Assembly (NCBI GenBank): GCA_029168955.1
Contig: JAPDOI010000186.1
Location: forward strand, 620,001 to 684,000
Source of the DNA: Aplectana chamaeleonis
Lineage: Eukaryota; Nematoda; Chromadorea; Rhabditida; Cosmocercidae
DNA: 64,000 nucleotides
Direction of reading: 5' to 3'
The position numbers and the translations under genes were made by a program. Shown in pieces: positions 21,285-32,238 of this stretch; positions within the stretch are counted from its first letter, which is position 1; each line of letters starts with the position of its first letter. The notes below the pieces were generated by a model, which searched no databases, was not told the DNA's origin, and saw nothing but the letters and a program-made list of their open reading frames with translations.

Positions 21285-21488
21285 ATCTGTCCTTCATGCG
21301 GTCGGCGTGAGGATCGAGCGGCTGTCACGGAGAAATTTTCGGGACTTGAAAGTCGATCAGCAGGAGTTTTGATTGACAAATGGTGGATAATATCCCAATC
21401 AGCGTTTTGTAACTAAGGGAAGGCTCATCCAAAATAAAGTCTTCGCGACGGACTATCCACACAAATGCCGACCGCGTGAACGGACACT
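21285..21488. mobile_element. MITE family J, copy 2
   Basis: Ends CTGTCC and GGACA, with GCGGTCGGCG and CCGACCGCG in the arms and TAATATCCCAATCAGC inside, as in copies 1 and 3. About 200 bp, no coding capacity. Confidence 0.6.
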
Positions 21489-21544
21489 CCAATTCGGACA
21501 GACTTTGGTAACTTTGCTGAACTCCTCAGCTACGGTTCTCATGA

Positions 21545-21690
21545 CCCTGTAGGTAATGGGCAGCGTCCATAGCTAACCCCAAGCGTCAAGTGACGCCTGG
21601 GGTTGGACCGTGTACACTTAGCATTATTACCACTCCATAACTACAACTGCAACCGGTCTGCCACTGACGTTGGCCGTATCGTAGCTGCGC
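21545..21690. repeat. Dispersed repeat shared with 18365-18487
   Basis: Same ordered words as 18365-18487 (GTCCATAGC, GCGTCAAGTGACG, ACTGCAACCG, ACGTTGG). It ends 2 bp before the stop codon of the minus-strand HMG gene, so it probably lies within or next to that gene's 3' untranslated region. Confidence 0.45.
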
Positions 21691-21691
21691 T

Positions 21692-22538
21692 TCAGCGATA
21701 TCGGTAGTCTGGCTGTTGATCTGCCTTGTTTACTGCATTTCCTTCTGCGATAGGAGCACGTGCTCCACTGTGCGGGGGCTGGCCAATAAAATACAAATAG
21801 TTCCACGATACTGCAGGTTCCGCTGCCCTACTGCGATGAGAATTGTGAGGCGACAATAGCGCAAAGTTCACCTGCAGCACGTTCTCCTGCGATGAAATTT
21901 CGCATTGAAACAACGGTCGTTTGATCTTGTGAACGGGGAGGCACTAAAATCGATAATGACTTTACGCCACGAAACTTACTTCATTTTCGATCCACGCTTG
22001 ATTATAACCAGTCTTCTCAGTACCCTTGAGAGTTGTCCACAAATTACTGACAATCTGATCCAACTCGTCAGTCGACGCTTCCGGATTTTCCTGGCGAACC
22101 TACATAAAAAAACCGACATTTCGATGATGAAGGTAGCACTATCAAGGCAACGACGATCATGACTTAGGCTTCTTAGATCCAGTACACCAAAGGAGGAGCA
22201 GCGGAGAGCTGCCCTATTCACGTCTTTGCTAGAGCAGTTTCCCCCCACGCTCCCTCAAGCGGCCAACGACGTAAACACGGCGGATTTCGGCCGCATGCGT
22301 CGCGTCTAGAAGGAAACTTTGGTCCGCGGCTCTTCTTTTTCGTGTGCTAGGTTCACAACTACGGATTTTCATAGATTACAACCACTTCTAACTTCATGAA
22401 AGAAAAAAAATAAAGGTCCAGAAATCTTTCTACCTTCTCCATCACGTCATCTTTAAACATAGCGAAAGCATTCTCTGGTTGGGACGGTCGCTTGTCCCTT
22501 TGAAAGGAGCTGCTTGGCGTCTCACGAACACTGCTACC
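21692..22538 (-). CDS. HMG-box protein (TOX-like box), paralogue 2
   Basis: Exons 22538-22434 (35 codons), 22099-21980 (40 codons) and 21886-21692 (64 codons and TGA) join in phase 0. Acceptors are CTTTCAG, TATGTAG and ATCGCAG; donors GTAGAAA and GTAAGT. The first two exons encode an HMG box: RDKRPSQPENAFAMFKDDV is helix 1, VRQENPEA continues, and VSNLWTTLKG gives the W-x-x-L turn, with TGYNQAWIENE in helix 3. The middle exon is exactly 120 bp, the same as in the gene at 10224-10731, with the same phase. The third exon does not resemble the paralogue's and has a polar tail ending ADQQPDYRYR. Expected role: DNA bending or chromatin binding in the nucleus. Upstream exons not found. Confidence 0.75.
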
Positions 22539-22621
22539 CTGAAAGTATTACAGACTGGTGGTAAACAGCAACTAAATTACTTAAATCACCATTTACTTTT
22601 TTACAAAACCGTTGAGATGCT

Positions 22622-22905
22622 TATTTATTTATTTATAACTGACATAAATTCAAGCTTTAAACACAAACGCAAAAAATAATAATTGAAACAGTAGAAGAAA
22701 ACAGCTATAGCATAAAATAGCAACAGAGCAGAACGTGATAAGCCGATAAGTTAATTGCTAAGGTACCTATCGATAAGTCTTTTGAACTGACCCAGAGAGT
22801 TCGGCAAAGCGTGCTTTTCATAGAATTTCAAAAACTCAAAACCACCTCTCTGCTTAAAAAACGAGGAACGCAGACAGGTTTTCGCCCTAGCAGAACCAAC
22901 TCATG
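22622..22905 (-). mobile_element. LINE 3' remnant (third LINE type)
   Basis: Reading the minus strand from about 22890, the frame ends FEFLKFYEKHALPNSLGQF and then KRLIDRYLSN before TAA at 22751-22753. This is the style of a LINE ORF2 C-terminus, where a short helical segment ends in S-L-x-x-F-K-R. A 3' untranslated region follows to a (TAAA)n-type tail at about 22621-22638. It differs from both other LINE types in the window. The rest of the element is absent. Confidence 0.6.
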
Positions 22906-23640
22906 GCACACCCACACGGCACCTACCAAAACGCCAACGTCGTTAAAAGCGCCGAAAACGAGCCAAGTTGAACTGACTTTTGTAATCCTGAAATGCCAGC
23001 CTGCAAAATCCCAACCCTCATAATTGACAATGAGGGCCCGGTCAGACCGATGATGGCCTTATTCATGAAACTAGGGGAGCCTTCCGGAGGGGTCCGGACT
23101 CCGGAGTCCGCACGACACATACATCGGCTGGTTCTAGAAACCTTCCATAGCGGCTCCCGTAGTTTCATTGATACGGCCACTGGTCCATCGACTGAGTAAC
23201 ACCCGGCCGATACACACCGGAACCGTGACAGATGGGTGCAGAAAACCCACCCGATGAGCCCGTATCCGCCCGTAAGCGTGCGTCCGCAGTCCAACCGGTC
23301 GATACCATTGTTGCACGAGCGTACTCTGGCAGAGCTAATGCACCCATTGAGTCCCGCTGCGTCCCAGCCGCAGTCCCTCACATCCGTCTGCTGCGTACCC
23401 GGTCGATATGCGAGTATTCCTGTGAAACGGGTGCATTTTTTGCGCCCGACTGCGACGGTCCGAGTATGGCTACATACTCGACAATCGTCGCCTGCGCTCC
23501 ATCTACGACTGCTGCCGACCCGATACACCCGATCGCATGTTACGTGGAGGAAATGGGAGGCGCTGGGGACAGCAGGACGCAAGCCGAGTCAGACGGACTC
23601 AGCCGCTTTTTTGACGAATCTTAATGGGGGCGCGAAGGGC
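22906..23640. other. GC-rich block with overlapping open frames
   Basis: This stretch is clearly richer in G and C than its surroundings and stays open for 130 or more codons in two plus frames (23232-23624, 23236-23649) and 219 codons in one minus frame (22923-23582). Multiple open frames on both strands are expected from composition alone. I recognise no domain in any of them. It could be one long exon, a foreign insertion, or non-coding. The plus frame at 23232 has the most protein-like composition. Confidence 0.3.
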
Positions 23641-24364
23641 GGAACATGAGAAAACGATCGATATTCAATAATCAAAGCACCATCAACTGGGGCCAGAATT
23701 ATATACTGCGCTGACTCCGTTCGGTTAGGGATGCGTTAAATCGGAAGAGCGGCCCCCTTTACTTCAAGACAGCCAAGGGCGCAAACAGCAATACATGCGG
23801 AGAACCTCATTCCTGCCAACTCGTAGCTAGATGCCTCAGAGGGCGCAGCCTGTAACGCCGCCGCAATCCATGTAGCGCGGATTTACAGGTTTTAGCTACG
23901 ATAGCTAAAATCCGCATATCCTTTCGTCGAAGGTACAAGGGTGCAAATTCTGCGAGAGAATCTACGGATTTTGCGGCAGCCTGTGTTGAAATGCAATCAC
24001 AACACACGCTGGCAACGCTGAACGCAGGGATGCCGTTCGAACAGTGTTGGACCAGGCATCTCACTGAGTGATTACTCGACACTCTGTGGCTGGTCGTGGA
24101 GGGTGACCCTGAGTCGGTCTCTTCAAGATCTTGTTAAAGACAATTTTGACCGCTGGGATCGCCTTTCTAGTACGGATCAGAACTGGGTGTGTCGATCGAC
24201 ATAGTGCTTTAGCGAGAAATTGCATAGCATATGCGTGCGCTGTAGCTAAACTTTCCGTAATCTACATAAATTCTCGTGTCAAAATTAGACTAGATGCCTC
24301 CGAAACCCTGGGCATGCCTGGTTATTATGATGGAAATCTATCTACGCGCTGGCATAGATTCTAG
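23641..24364. other. No gene recognised
   Basis: Mixed DNA. A short inverted repeat around 23880-23920 pairs GCGGATTT...TTTTAGCTA with TAGCTAAAATCCGC. The 91-codon minus-strand frame at 23807-24082 has no supporting signals. Confidence 0.35.
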
Positions 24365-25760
24365 TGTTTTTTCGGAAGCGTAGCCTCTCCTCACCGAGTA
24401 GAGCGCCCCTTCTTACCAGGAAAGCGGCCCTCTCTACTATGGATTTTTCTGAGAAAGCGCGGCACCCTATACTTACGCTACATGTAACTTACAACTATAT
24501 TTTCACTATGGGTGGCCATCACGTGTCGCAGACGACACGCGACGCAGAGGGCGCATCCCAGACCACACACTACAAAAACAATGCGGTGCTGGGCCTTCCC
24601 TGCTAGTGTGGGGTCAAGTACCCCAAACTTGTGTAACTGAACCATCAGCAATGATAGTCGTAAGCCTGACCCCGCTGCGTCGTACGTTCCCCTTGAGATA
24701 CCTTCTCGGCCGATTTAATTTACTTGCGACTTATATTGTGCCATTCAAGTTACATGTAACATATCGGAAGCGCACTGCACGCAGTATCCTCTCAGAAAAG
24801 AACACAAGTTACTTGTAACATATCTAAGCTGATGTAAGTTACTTGCGACTTATCTCAAGTCATTCAAGTTACATGCAGCATATCGACTGGAAACCGCGTG
24901 CAATGCGCCCCTGATATGTTGCATGTAACTTAAATGACACAATATAAGTCGCAAGTAACTCACATAGGCTCAGATATGTTACAAGTAACTTGTTTTTAGG
25001 CTTTTATGTTACAAGTAACTTGTTTTAATTTTTCTGAGTTTATCCCAGATTCATCGAGAGCGCGGTCCCTCTACTCCAGTTTTAACGGTACCACATCCAT
25101 CGGTAATCGAGATCAGAGAGTAGCGAGGCCTATTCTGACTTAGCTCGATCCCAAGCGCGACCTCCTTCTGGAAACAAGCACCTCATACCACTAGCTGTCT
25201 AGAGCGCGAACGCTCCGTTAAAGATCCACAAGGAGAGCGTTGCCACCTGCATTGAGAGTTTGCCGAATGTCCCCCCCCCCCTTCGAGATCGCTGGGAGTG
25301 CGAGCTTCTAATACGCAGATCGGTCTAAAACCTGATTCTCCCTCCAGCCGGCTAGACGAGCAGCGTACTTCTCGCAGTGTTCGGCAGCGCGGCCCCTCTA
25401 CTCAAGGTATTTCCGGTGACGCGGCACCCTATTCATCCCATCAGTGGTGGACGTTGTGTCTCTTGTAAGCGTATTTTGAGAAGGCGGTATTACTTCCCGG
25501 ATCAGCAGAGGTGCGGCTCTTTCCTCTACATCAGTCATGAGCACGATTTCCTTATTCCTTGTGGGCCGGGAGAGCGGCTTTCTCTATAGTAGGTCCCCAA
25601 GAGGGTACGGCTTCTCTATTCCAAATGTGTCGATAGAGTGGTTGGTCCCCTAAGACAGCTGTGAGAAGCAGCTTCCTCCATTATTAGCCCAAATGGAAGC
25701 GCGACTTCCTATAATTCAGAACTGTCGGCTGCGAGGCCCTTCCTACAGATTGACCATGAG
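24365..25760. repeat. Degenerate minisatellite V, interrupted
   Basis: Variants of GAGCGCGGCCCCTCTACT recur at irregular 40-60 bp spacing (about 24376, 24403, 24422, 25060, 25382, 25571, 25692 and others), with related words such as GCGGCACCCTAT at about 24460 and 25418. The array is interrupted by element A copy 3 at 24471-25038. No genes seen within it. Confidence 0.45.
24471..25038 (-). mobile_element. Element A, copy 3, inverted and truncated
   Basis: Matches the other two copies in reverse orientation, including CACTATGGGTGG, GTGTGGGGTCAAGTAC and the TTACATGTAA-type words. The right tip reads TTTTTCTGAG at 25029-25038. The left tip is missing: the CTCAGAAAAA start is not found and homology begins near 24471. 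Confidence 0.65.
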
Positions 25761-25827
25761 AGCGACAAATCCATGTGATTTGTCCGGGTGAGGGATGAAA
25801 CCGTGAGCTTTTCTCGATGAGATTAGG

Positions 25828-26306
25828 GGCAGCATACACGCTCGTAAACGTGGTTGAGATAACCATGGAAATAGAATGGCAAAGCGCAGAACACAACGCC
25901 TACGCATTTTAAAGCGTCACAAACGACCTACAATGCCGCTACACAGGCAAGAAGTTGGCCCCGCCCAGTATTTTCCCGCCCCCTGTCTTTGCTGTCCTCC
26001 TCCAAACAGAGGTTCTGTATCACTTCCGCTGTTGCCGATGTTTGGGGTTAGTACGATGAGTACAATAAGTAAACGGCATATATCGACGACGGTGGAAATG
26101 CCCCAGCACCCCTGTTCCGGAGGGGGACGGGAAATGCAAAGGGAGGAGAAATACAGGGCAGGGCTAACTTCTCACTCGTCACTCGTGTGGTTTTTTTTTT
26201 ATTTTGGTCGTTTTTGATGCTTCGACATGCGTAGGCGTTGTGTTCTGAGCCATACCATTCTATTTCCGTTGTTATCTCAACCACCTTTACGAGCGTGTAT
26301 GCTGCC
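25828..26306. mobile_element. Foldback element N
   Basis: Arms of about 100 bp (25828-25930 and 26206-26306) are inverted copies, sharing GGCAGCATACACGCTCGTAAA at the tips, then GTTGAGATAAC and CAGAACACAACGCCTACGCA. The 275-bp interior has no convincing frame. The tip AAAGGCAGC resembles the TTAA element tips, so the two may be related. Confidence 0.65.
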
Positions 26307-26535
26307 TTTGGACCGAATTTGTGAGACCGCCATCCACTAAATTTTCACCATAAGCGCTCTATGAAGCTCATGAAATAGCCCTACATCTGCTTCCCATTTT
26401 ATCTTGGCCAGACGCGAACAATTGGTAGGCTGCACGGGATTAATAGGGTGAGGTAATCCTGGCTCGTTTCCAGCGTTTCCAACGGTACTAGCGTCATATT
26501 AAATAGGAACTCTGCGAGTCCATTGAAATTCTTCT

Positions 26536-27431
26536 CTATATCATGGCTACTGACGTATAGGCTGGCTCCAGAAATTTGCCTTGAACCTACATCACAAAAC
26601 CAAGAGACAAAAATTTTGGGGATGTTGATCGAAATCGCAGCGTAGGAGTAGCGCGGTCGGCACACGTGATGCGCGCGTCGTCGTTGGAGCGCGTTAACCG
26701 GGCGCAAAATATTTTTCTCGTCAGAGGCCCACGGTTAACGCGCTCCAACGACGACGCGCGCGCAGCGGTTTTCCGCCGCGCGATTCACGTGTGCCAGCCG
26801 AACTGCTACTGCGCTATCGACTGAATAAGATTAGCACTCACATCATGTGGATTGGATACGACCTGGCGCGCACCCATCTCATCAGAATGCCCCAAATGTC
26901 CAAATGTTCCATCATATTCCACAGAATCGTCGCTACGATGAATGACCTTAAATAAATCCTTCATGGAACAAGTCAGATCGATATAAATGTTAACACCCAC
27001 GTTCAAATATGCTGGACACTGGACCAGACCTCTATGACCTTCCTCCATTTCAGCTTCCTTATCCATGGAGTACTGACACACATACTGGATGCGTCGACTT
27101 GCTCCACAAAGACGTGTAGCTTTGATCACGAGTTTGGCCACTGAAGAGCTTTCGGCGGTCCTTCTCCACTGCTGCAATATTCTAAACAAGCATCCAAGTT
27201 GGCACCATTTGGTTGATGTATCTTGATGAGACTAAAAAAGACGCTGCGGCTGACCATAAACTACATCAAACGCACAACTCAGCCTTTTCCTCGAGAGCTG
27301 CTAACGTTTGCAACCATAAGAAGAAGCTTTCAACAGGAATTTCGGGAATCAAAACGACCAAATTAATCCTGATACTAAAAAACTGGACGGCCCTCGGAAA
27401 TCGGCTCATCAAAAATCGGAATCTCGCTCAT
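26536..27431 (-). CDS. Spliced gene of unknown function, apparently complete
   Basis: Exons 27431-27384 (ATG, 16 codons), 27300-27265 (12 codons), 27231-26842 (130 codons) and 26586-26536 (16 codons and TAG) all join in phase 0, giving about 174 residues. Acceptors are ACGTTAG, TTTTTTAG and GTGATGTAG; the main donor is GTGAGT at 26841. Intron 2 is only 33 nt, the weakest point. The main exon has a Cys-containing region (LVQCPAYLNVGVNIYIDLTC) and an Asp/His-rich stretch (FGHLGHSDEMG). I recognise no family. Intron 3 contains the complete MITE F copy 1. An alternative open frame over 26399-26586 exists but does not match the incoming phase. Confidence 0.55.
26638..26816. mobile_element. MITE family F, copy 1, inside an intron
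   Basis: Inverted ends share GGYYGGCACACGTGA at their inner part. The core has GGAGCGCGTTAACCG inverted against CGGTTAACGCGCTCC and an offset CAGCGGTTTTCCGCCGCGCG. About 180 bp. It lies wholly within the third intron of the gene at 26536-27431. Copy 2 is at 34419-34592. Confidence 0.7.
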
Positions 27432-28011
27432 CTCTAGTTACACCCTTCGCGAAAGAGTGAATATTGAGTTGGAGAGATCGCTAAATAGAAGCCTTCGCAA
27501 TGCTAACAAAAAGAGACGACTGGTCGTCTTCGTACTCCGACGAACCACCGCTCGGAGCGGGACCGGAGAGCGACGCTGTCTCTATGCTCCGAGTGAAAAT
27601 TAGCCATCTACTCGGGCAAAAGCAGCCGCTCTCCGGGCGACCGCAGTCCCGCTCGGAGCGATATTCAGTCGCATTTGGCACTGCGGTCGCTGTCCAGGAG
27701 ATTTTCAGAATTTCCCCAACAGCTAATTTTTCTTGATTTCCGCCTGTTCTCAGGAGATTAATTCTCTTAAGAGAATAGTGTGCTTGTTACAGCCTGTGGG
27801 CAAGGAAATTGATCCTGCCACAGACCGCAACAGGGATACCTTCCCGTCATAATCCGCAAAAAGGAAGCCTTCCTCACCGCGAGCCATTGGGTACCCCCAC
27901 GGCCGCCAAAAATTTCCTCCTGAAAGTGACCCAAAGTCACTTTTCAAGAGTGGCCTCGAAAGGCCAAGACCAACTGCTTGTCTACACGAGACGAGCCGCC
28001 TTTTATACCCA
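27432..28011. repeat. Upstream flank with imperfect inverted repeats
   Basis: At 27545-27665 the word CGCTCGGAGCGGGAC recurs inverted as GTCCCGCTCGGAGCG with GAGAGCGRC words between, suggesting a decayed MITE. No exon is convincing. This is the upstream side of the gene at 26536-27431. Confidence 0.35.
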
Positions 28012-28078
28012 CAGGATTGGTTGTTCTTTGAGTGATCACGTGAGCAGCACGTTATCACTCAAAGAACAACCAATCCTG
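28012..28078. repeat. Perfect 25-bp-arm hairpin (H)
   Basis: Arms starting CAGGATTGGTTGTTCTTTGA match exactly for 25 bp across a 17-nt loop containing CACGTG. It may be a very small MITE or a transcript hairpin. No second copy is seen in the window. Confidence 0.6.
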
Positions 28079-28619
28079 CGCCTCTGTCTGTGGCGACGGC
28101 ATCGCTGTCGCCCTGAGGCAGCGCCCATATGTTGTGAGGGCGCGCGATTGGGCTAATTAGATGGCCATCGTAAGCATAGGAATTGCTATCGGCTCTCGCG
28201 CACTCGTCCTCGCGTGCCCACGCTCGCTCGTTCTCGCGCGCTCACATCCGCTCCATAAAGGAATCAGCAAGTTTAAAGTCTAATGCTCCATCCCAGAAGC
28301 AGGGATCATCTAACATGTTTCAAAAGAATAGCCTTCGTTACCCATTATTTCATCATGGCCATCACAAACCGTTTGAAATGATCAGTCAACGCGCCGACTC
28401 GAGTGATTGATCACCCGGTGAAACTTTGTCAATCAAACGTACACGATGCAAGGGGTGTTTTTTCGTGTCAGTTTGCGCGTGCCTGCATTTTTCAGCGTTC
28501 ATGAGCGTTTAGTGGCGCACAGCAGCGGAGACGCCAGCTCTCGCCACGTATGGACGCTGCCTGAGAGCGACCAGAAAGCGGCCGAAGCTGTAATTCCACC
28601 CAGACAAGGACCGCGGTGC
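28079..28619. other. No gene recognised
   Basis: Contains a GC-rich run of CTCGCGCGCTC-type words near 28190-28250 and otherwise no repeat or exon that I can support. Confidence 0.3.
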
Positions 28620-28998
28620 CAGGGTCAAGCGGGGTGTTGCGTAAATTTTCGAAACCGGAGCGACCCCCCTCCGACCATCAAAATTTTTCCCGAAATCCAG
28701 AACTTTTGCGACCCCCACCAAGGCGCGATTTCTGGGCAGTTTAAATTTGATTACTAAAACTGTTAGACGCCGAAAATTCGTTAAGTAGTCGGACCTAAGC
28801 TCCTAAAACTTGAGCAAAGCTACGATCCTTCCCTTTGATAACTGAAAATATCGCGATTTTTTGGCATATCTTCACCAAACTTCCATTTTTGGTCACAAAT
28901 TTTTGCGATACCCCCTAATCTTTATTTTCGGGCCAAACTTTTTGCGACCTCCCCCCCCTATCCCCCGTTGCGAAATTTCGCGACCCCGCTTGACGCTG
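28620..28998. mobile_element. MITE family M, copy 1
   Basis: Inverted ends match CAGSGTCAAGCGGGGT. Homopolymer C runs following GCGACC occur inside (near 28665, 28710, 28950). The same layout is found at 35334-35651, with decayed pieces near 36095-36200 and 37378-37478. No coding capacity. Confidence 0.65.
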
Positions 28999-29464
28999 CG
29001 CAGTGCCCGTTCGTCTCTCAGCCGCTGTCCGGGCGATGCCGTCATAATTGGGAAGAGCCGGTCTAGCTCCGAACGATGATTCGTCTGAGTAGTTGCCCTT
29101 TACTCCTGTTGTTTTTGTTGCCCGTCTTCCACCATGAACACAGATTCTGGTTCCAACTTCCGGAATGTTGACGGAAAATCGAAGCAGAGAGCTTGGCGAT
29201 TTTTTCTTTAACCCTATTTTTAAAGTTTTTTGAAAATTATTTTAGCTTTATTTGATTTTTCTCACATCTCAATTTCTTTCCACTCCTGTGCATTCAAAAT
29301 GATAGAAGGTTGGCTACTTCCACGGGTTTGAGCCAAAATCTTGAATTGTGAGGTGCGTTGGCTTTCCAGAGCCTAAGAACATGTGAAGTACTGCATGTTA
29401 CTTCAGAATGAACTCCGGGCAGAGGGTCTTCAGCTACGCCAATCCTATGAAGATACCATCGCAA
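28999..29464. other. No gene recognised
   Basis: AT-rich, T-run containing DNA downstream of the minus-strand gene at 29465-29899; it may include that gene's 3' untranslated region. Confidence 0.3.
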
Positions 29465-29899
29465 CTATGAGTAGTAGCCATTCCGGAGCTGAGACAGCTC
29501 TGCTCTCAGTAGTCTTGGAAAGGTCCCTTCTTCCTTTGCTATCTTCAGAGGCGGTCCGTTTAGCAGGGAAGAGTTCATAGTCCCCAGAAACTCCTTCACG
29601 AACTCCTTGTGAACTTCTTTGCGAATGCTCTCAGCACTTCCTGACCTTACCGACGTTGGCGTGACAATTCCGACGTGTTTCCTGATCCGTCTAGGAGGTT
29701 TCGGCTTCTTCATCATGTAGTGCGAGGGATGTTCTAGGTCGAGTGCCGCTACCGTTCAACATTGAAGTGTCAGCATCTCATTATGAACTTAGAGTGGCAT
29801 AAATCCCGACTCTTAACTCAAAAGAGTTACGCTCGCCATCGCTAGGCTTTCCGTCGCACTCCTCAGAGCTGCATTTTGACAGGCTTGTAACCGATTCCA
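29465..29899 (-). CDS. Spliced gene of unknown function, 3' part
   Basis: Two exons join in phase 1: 29899-29831 and 29748-29465 (ending TAG). Acceptors are CGTCACAG and GAACGGTAG; the intron is 82 nt with donor GTAACT. The joined protein reads a Ser/Cys/Glu-rich segment (SLSKCSSEECDGKPSDGE), then a basic Pro/Arg stretch (MMKKPKPPRRIRKHVG) that could be a nuclear localisation signal, then a helical segment (IRKEVHKEFVKEFLG). No domain recognised. Upstream coding sequence is not found; a family L repeat block starts near 30050. Confidence 0.5.
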
Positions 29900-30049
29900 C
29901 TGTGACGACGCAGAGAACGGGCACCAAGGAGTACGATAGGGCACGGAAGATAAAGTGCCACACAGCTACCGTAAACCACCCTTGTCCTTCGAAAATTCGA
30001 GAAAAACAGATTGCGGATTCGCGATCTCACTGTGGGCTGCTTTAAACAT

Positions 30050-31090
30050 GCCGTGGCGATTTGGAAAACCATGTTGTCGTGGCTGTAGGTCTAAGAGAAT
30101 ACATAAATGACCCGTGCTCGAAATTCGCTAAATAGCTACGGGGATTGAAAAAATGGCATTTTGATTGCTTCCCGTCAGGGGATTTTCGGGGCATTCAGAA
30201 AATGTTTTTCTGGATTCAGTTCAAAACTTTCAACTGGGGGTTATTAAGGGCCCTGAATTCCGGATCTGGGGTCTAATCCTCGCCAGTCTTGGGGTTACTG
30301 TAGGTTACGGTACGCATAATGCCTTTTAACTGGCGTCACTTACCTTAAATAATCAAAAATCAGAAAATAGACCTCAAATTCGTGTTCAGCACCCCAAATA
30401 ACACCCACCGTGAAGTTTTGAATACAATCTGAGACTTTGACCAAGCAACGGTATACCCACCGTTACCCACCGTAATCCAAGGAAAATCAATAAATTGACC
30501 ACAGATTTGTGTCAGGCAGCCCAAATAACCCCTACGTAGAAGTTTTAAGACGATTCGATCGTAGGATTCTCGAAATCGTCTAAGGTTGCCTTTTGCCAGC
30601 GGAATTTCCTTAATTTTGAATCTTTGGACCAAATGAAATGAAATTTTCCGAATATTGACAAATGAACCTCATATTCGTGATCAGCACCCAAAATAACCCT
30701 AGAAAGGAGTTTTAAGCTCAATCCGAGACAATTTGTTTGAACGCCCTAAAATTTCTCATTCGTGTACTCATTTCTCTTGGGAAAGCTATGAAAATGCCCA
30801 CTTCTAGAAATCTTCTGAGAATCTCTGAGGCATTTAACGAATTTGGAAAACGGATTATTAATGCTTTGTCCCATACCTACAATTATCAACACATGCTTTA
30901 CACCCGGGAAATGTAAGGTAAGCCCTAGTCAATGTAACTCTCTAGGCGAAGTTCCGATCAGACCGTAGGCTTTGACCAAACGACCGTATACCTGCCGTGA
31001 AGGTTTACATACCCGAAAACGGACTTCATATTCGTGTTTAGCACCAAGAACAACCTCCTAGACGACGTTCACGCGGGAAAATTCATTTCG
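30050..31090. repeat. Dispersed family L block 2
   Basis: About 1 kb of diverged 110-130 bp units with CCTCAAATTCGTGTTCAGCA, CCCAAATAAC and ACCGTAA words, in the same orientation as block 1. Its left end, ATGGTTTTCCAAATCGCCAC read on the minus strand, also occurs at 42180-42202 at the edge of block 4, so this may be a true family terminus. Confidence 0.55.
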
Positions 31091-31128
31091 ACCTCTGTAT
31101 AGGATGTGCATAGCCGACAATAGACGGG

Positions 31129-31833
31129 TCAGCCTACCTGAGCAGTCGCCATCCAAAGTAGAAAAACAAATTACCCATGCAAAACGACAAAACCCACCTC
31201 GAAAATCTCCCAGCTCTTAAATTTGCCTGACTTCACATTATAGTTTTGTCCAGGTCTTGCGTGATACATGTGACAATGAACTGCTAACGATGAGCTGGAA
31301 AGGAGCTGAATCCCACATTCCGGGCACAACACAGGAACCGCCACGAAACTGACATGAACTCTCTGAAGTGAATATATAATCAAGATTACCTTCTACTTCT
31401 CCCGGATGAGGCCCTTCTGCGATTGCGGGCTTACTCACTCCCTGCCTTGCAGTACAAAACTGCGGCCAGTGCGAGCGGTCGTCGGGAGGAAAACACGAGG
31501 TTTACTCCTCAGAGTGAAGGCGACGAACACTGGACTGTCTCCCTTCGTCTCACCCACGAACCTACACGACGCAAGCCGCAACGCGACCTCCGCGCTATCT
31601 ACGCAAAAAAAACGTTAAGAACAAACGAAACAAACCTTCATATGATTCAGAAGTGCAGGTCGCGACGGTAGACATTTCCCGCACCTATCACATTTGTGCT
31701 CAAGATTTATTTGGAGTTCCAGCTTCAACACTTCGTTCGGATGCCAACAATGAAAAATACGTAGATGGGCATATAAGCCTCTGAGGATAAACCACTCTGC
31801 ACAAACGGGACATTTCCGCTGCTCTTCGTTCAT
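31129..31833 (-). CDS. Small C2H2 zinc-finger protein, three fingers
   Basis: Exons 31833-31636 (66 codons), 31362-31198 (55 codons) and 31137-31129 (two codons and TGA) join in phase 0, giving 123 residues. Acceptors are ATTCACTTCAG and GACTGCTCAG. Three fingers fit C-x2-C-x12-H-x4-H: CPVC...HLRIFH, CDRC...HMKRVH and CPEC...HCHMYH. The second finger is split exactly by intron 1 and becomes complete only after splicing, which strongly supports the model. The ATG lies 5 nt after an acceptor-like TGCCTATTTCAG at 31839, the position expected of a nematode trans-splice site, or of a short non-coding first exon. Expected role: nucleic-acid binding in the nucleus. Last exon is minimal, so a longer alternative end is possible. 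Confidence 0.8.
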
Positions 31834-32238
31834 CCGACTGAAATAGGCAGGAATACAGTCCCTCTCAGACAGAATTGGGAGAGCGGCCGCTCGGCGGCAA
31901 TCGCTGGCCGCGAAACCACTCATGCCCCGCTTCGATTTCAGCATTACCATGCACAGGCCATAAAACGGCGGAATTCCCATGATTCCTACGCGTGCTGGTG
32001 TGGAGCGGAGGTTAGAGACAGTGAGAGAGCCTTGGGTGTAGCGAATTACGCCGTTTTATAGGGGGTACATATAGCCTAGCCCTCTCATTTTGAGCCGGTC
32101 GAAATAACGCTCGAAATATCGCGAAATATCGGGCTTATCATGTAAAAATCTCCTTATCACTGCTATATTTTGCCATGGCCGACCGCTCCGCTGCTTACTC
32201 CGCTCGGACTCATCCGAGCAAGCAAGGCTGTAGGGATC
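31834..32238. other. Upstream region of the C2H2 gene
   Basis: The frame of the first finger exon stays open upstream to 31980, but the acceptor at 31839 makes ATG 31833 the better start. No other feature is supported in this stretch; a promoter would be expected here. Confidence 0.35.

Noticed and set aside
22923..23582. 219-codon minus-strand ORF
   Set aside because: GC-rich composition opens several frames at once; no domain or splice support. Kept only as a compositional observation.
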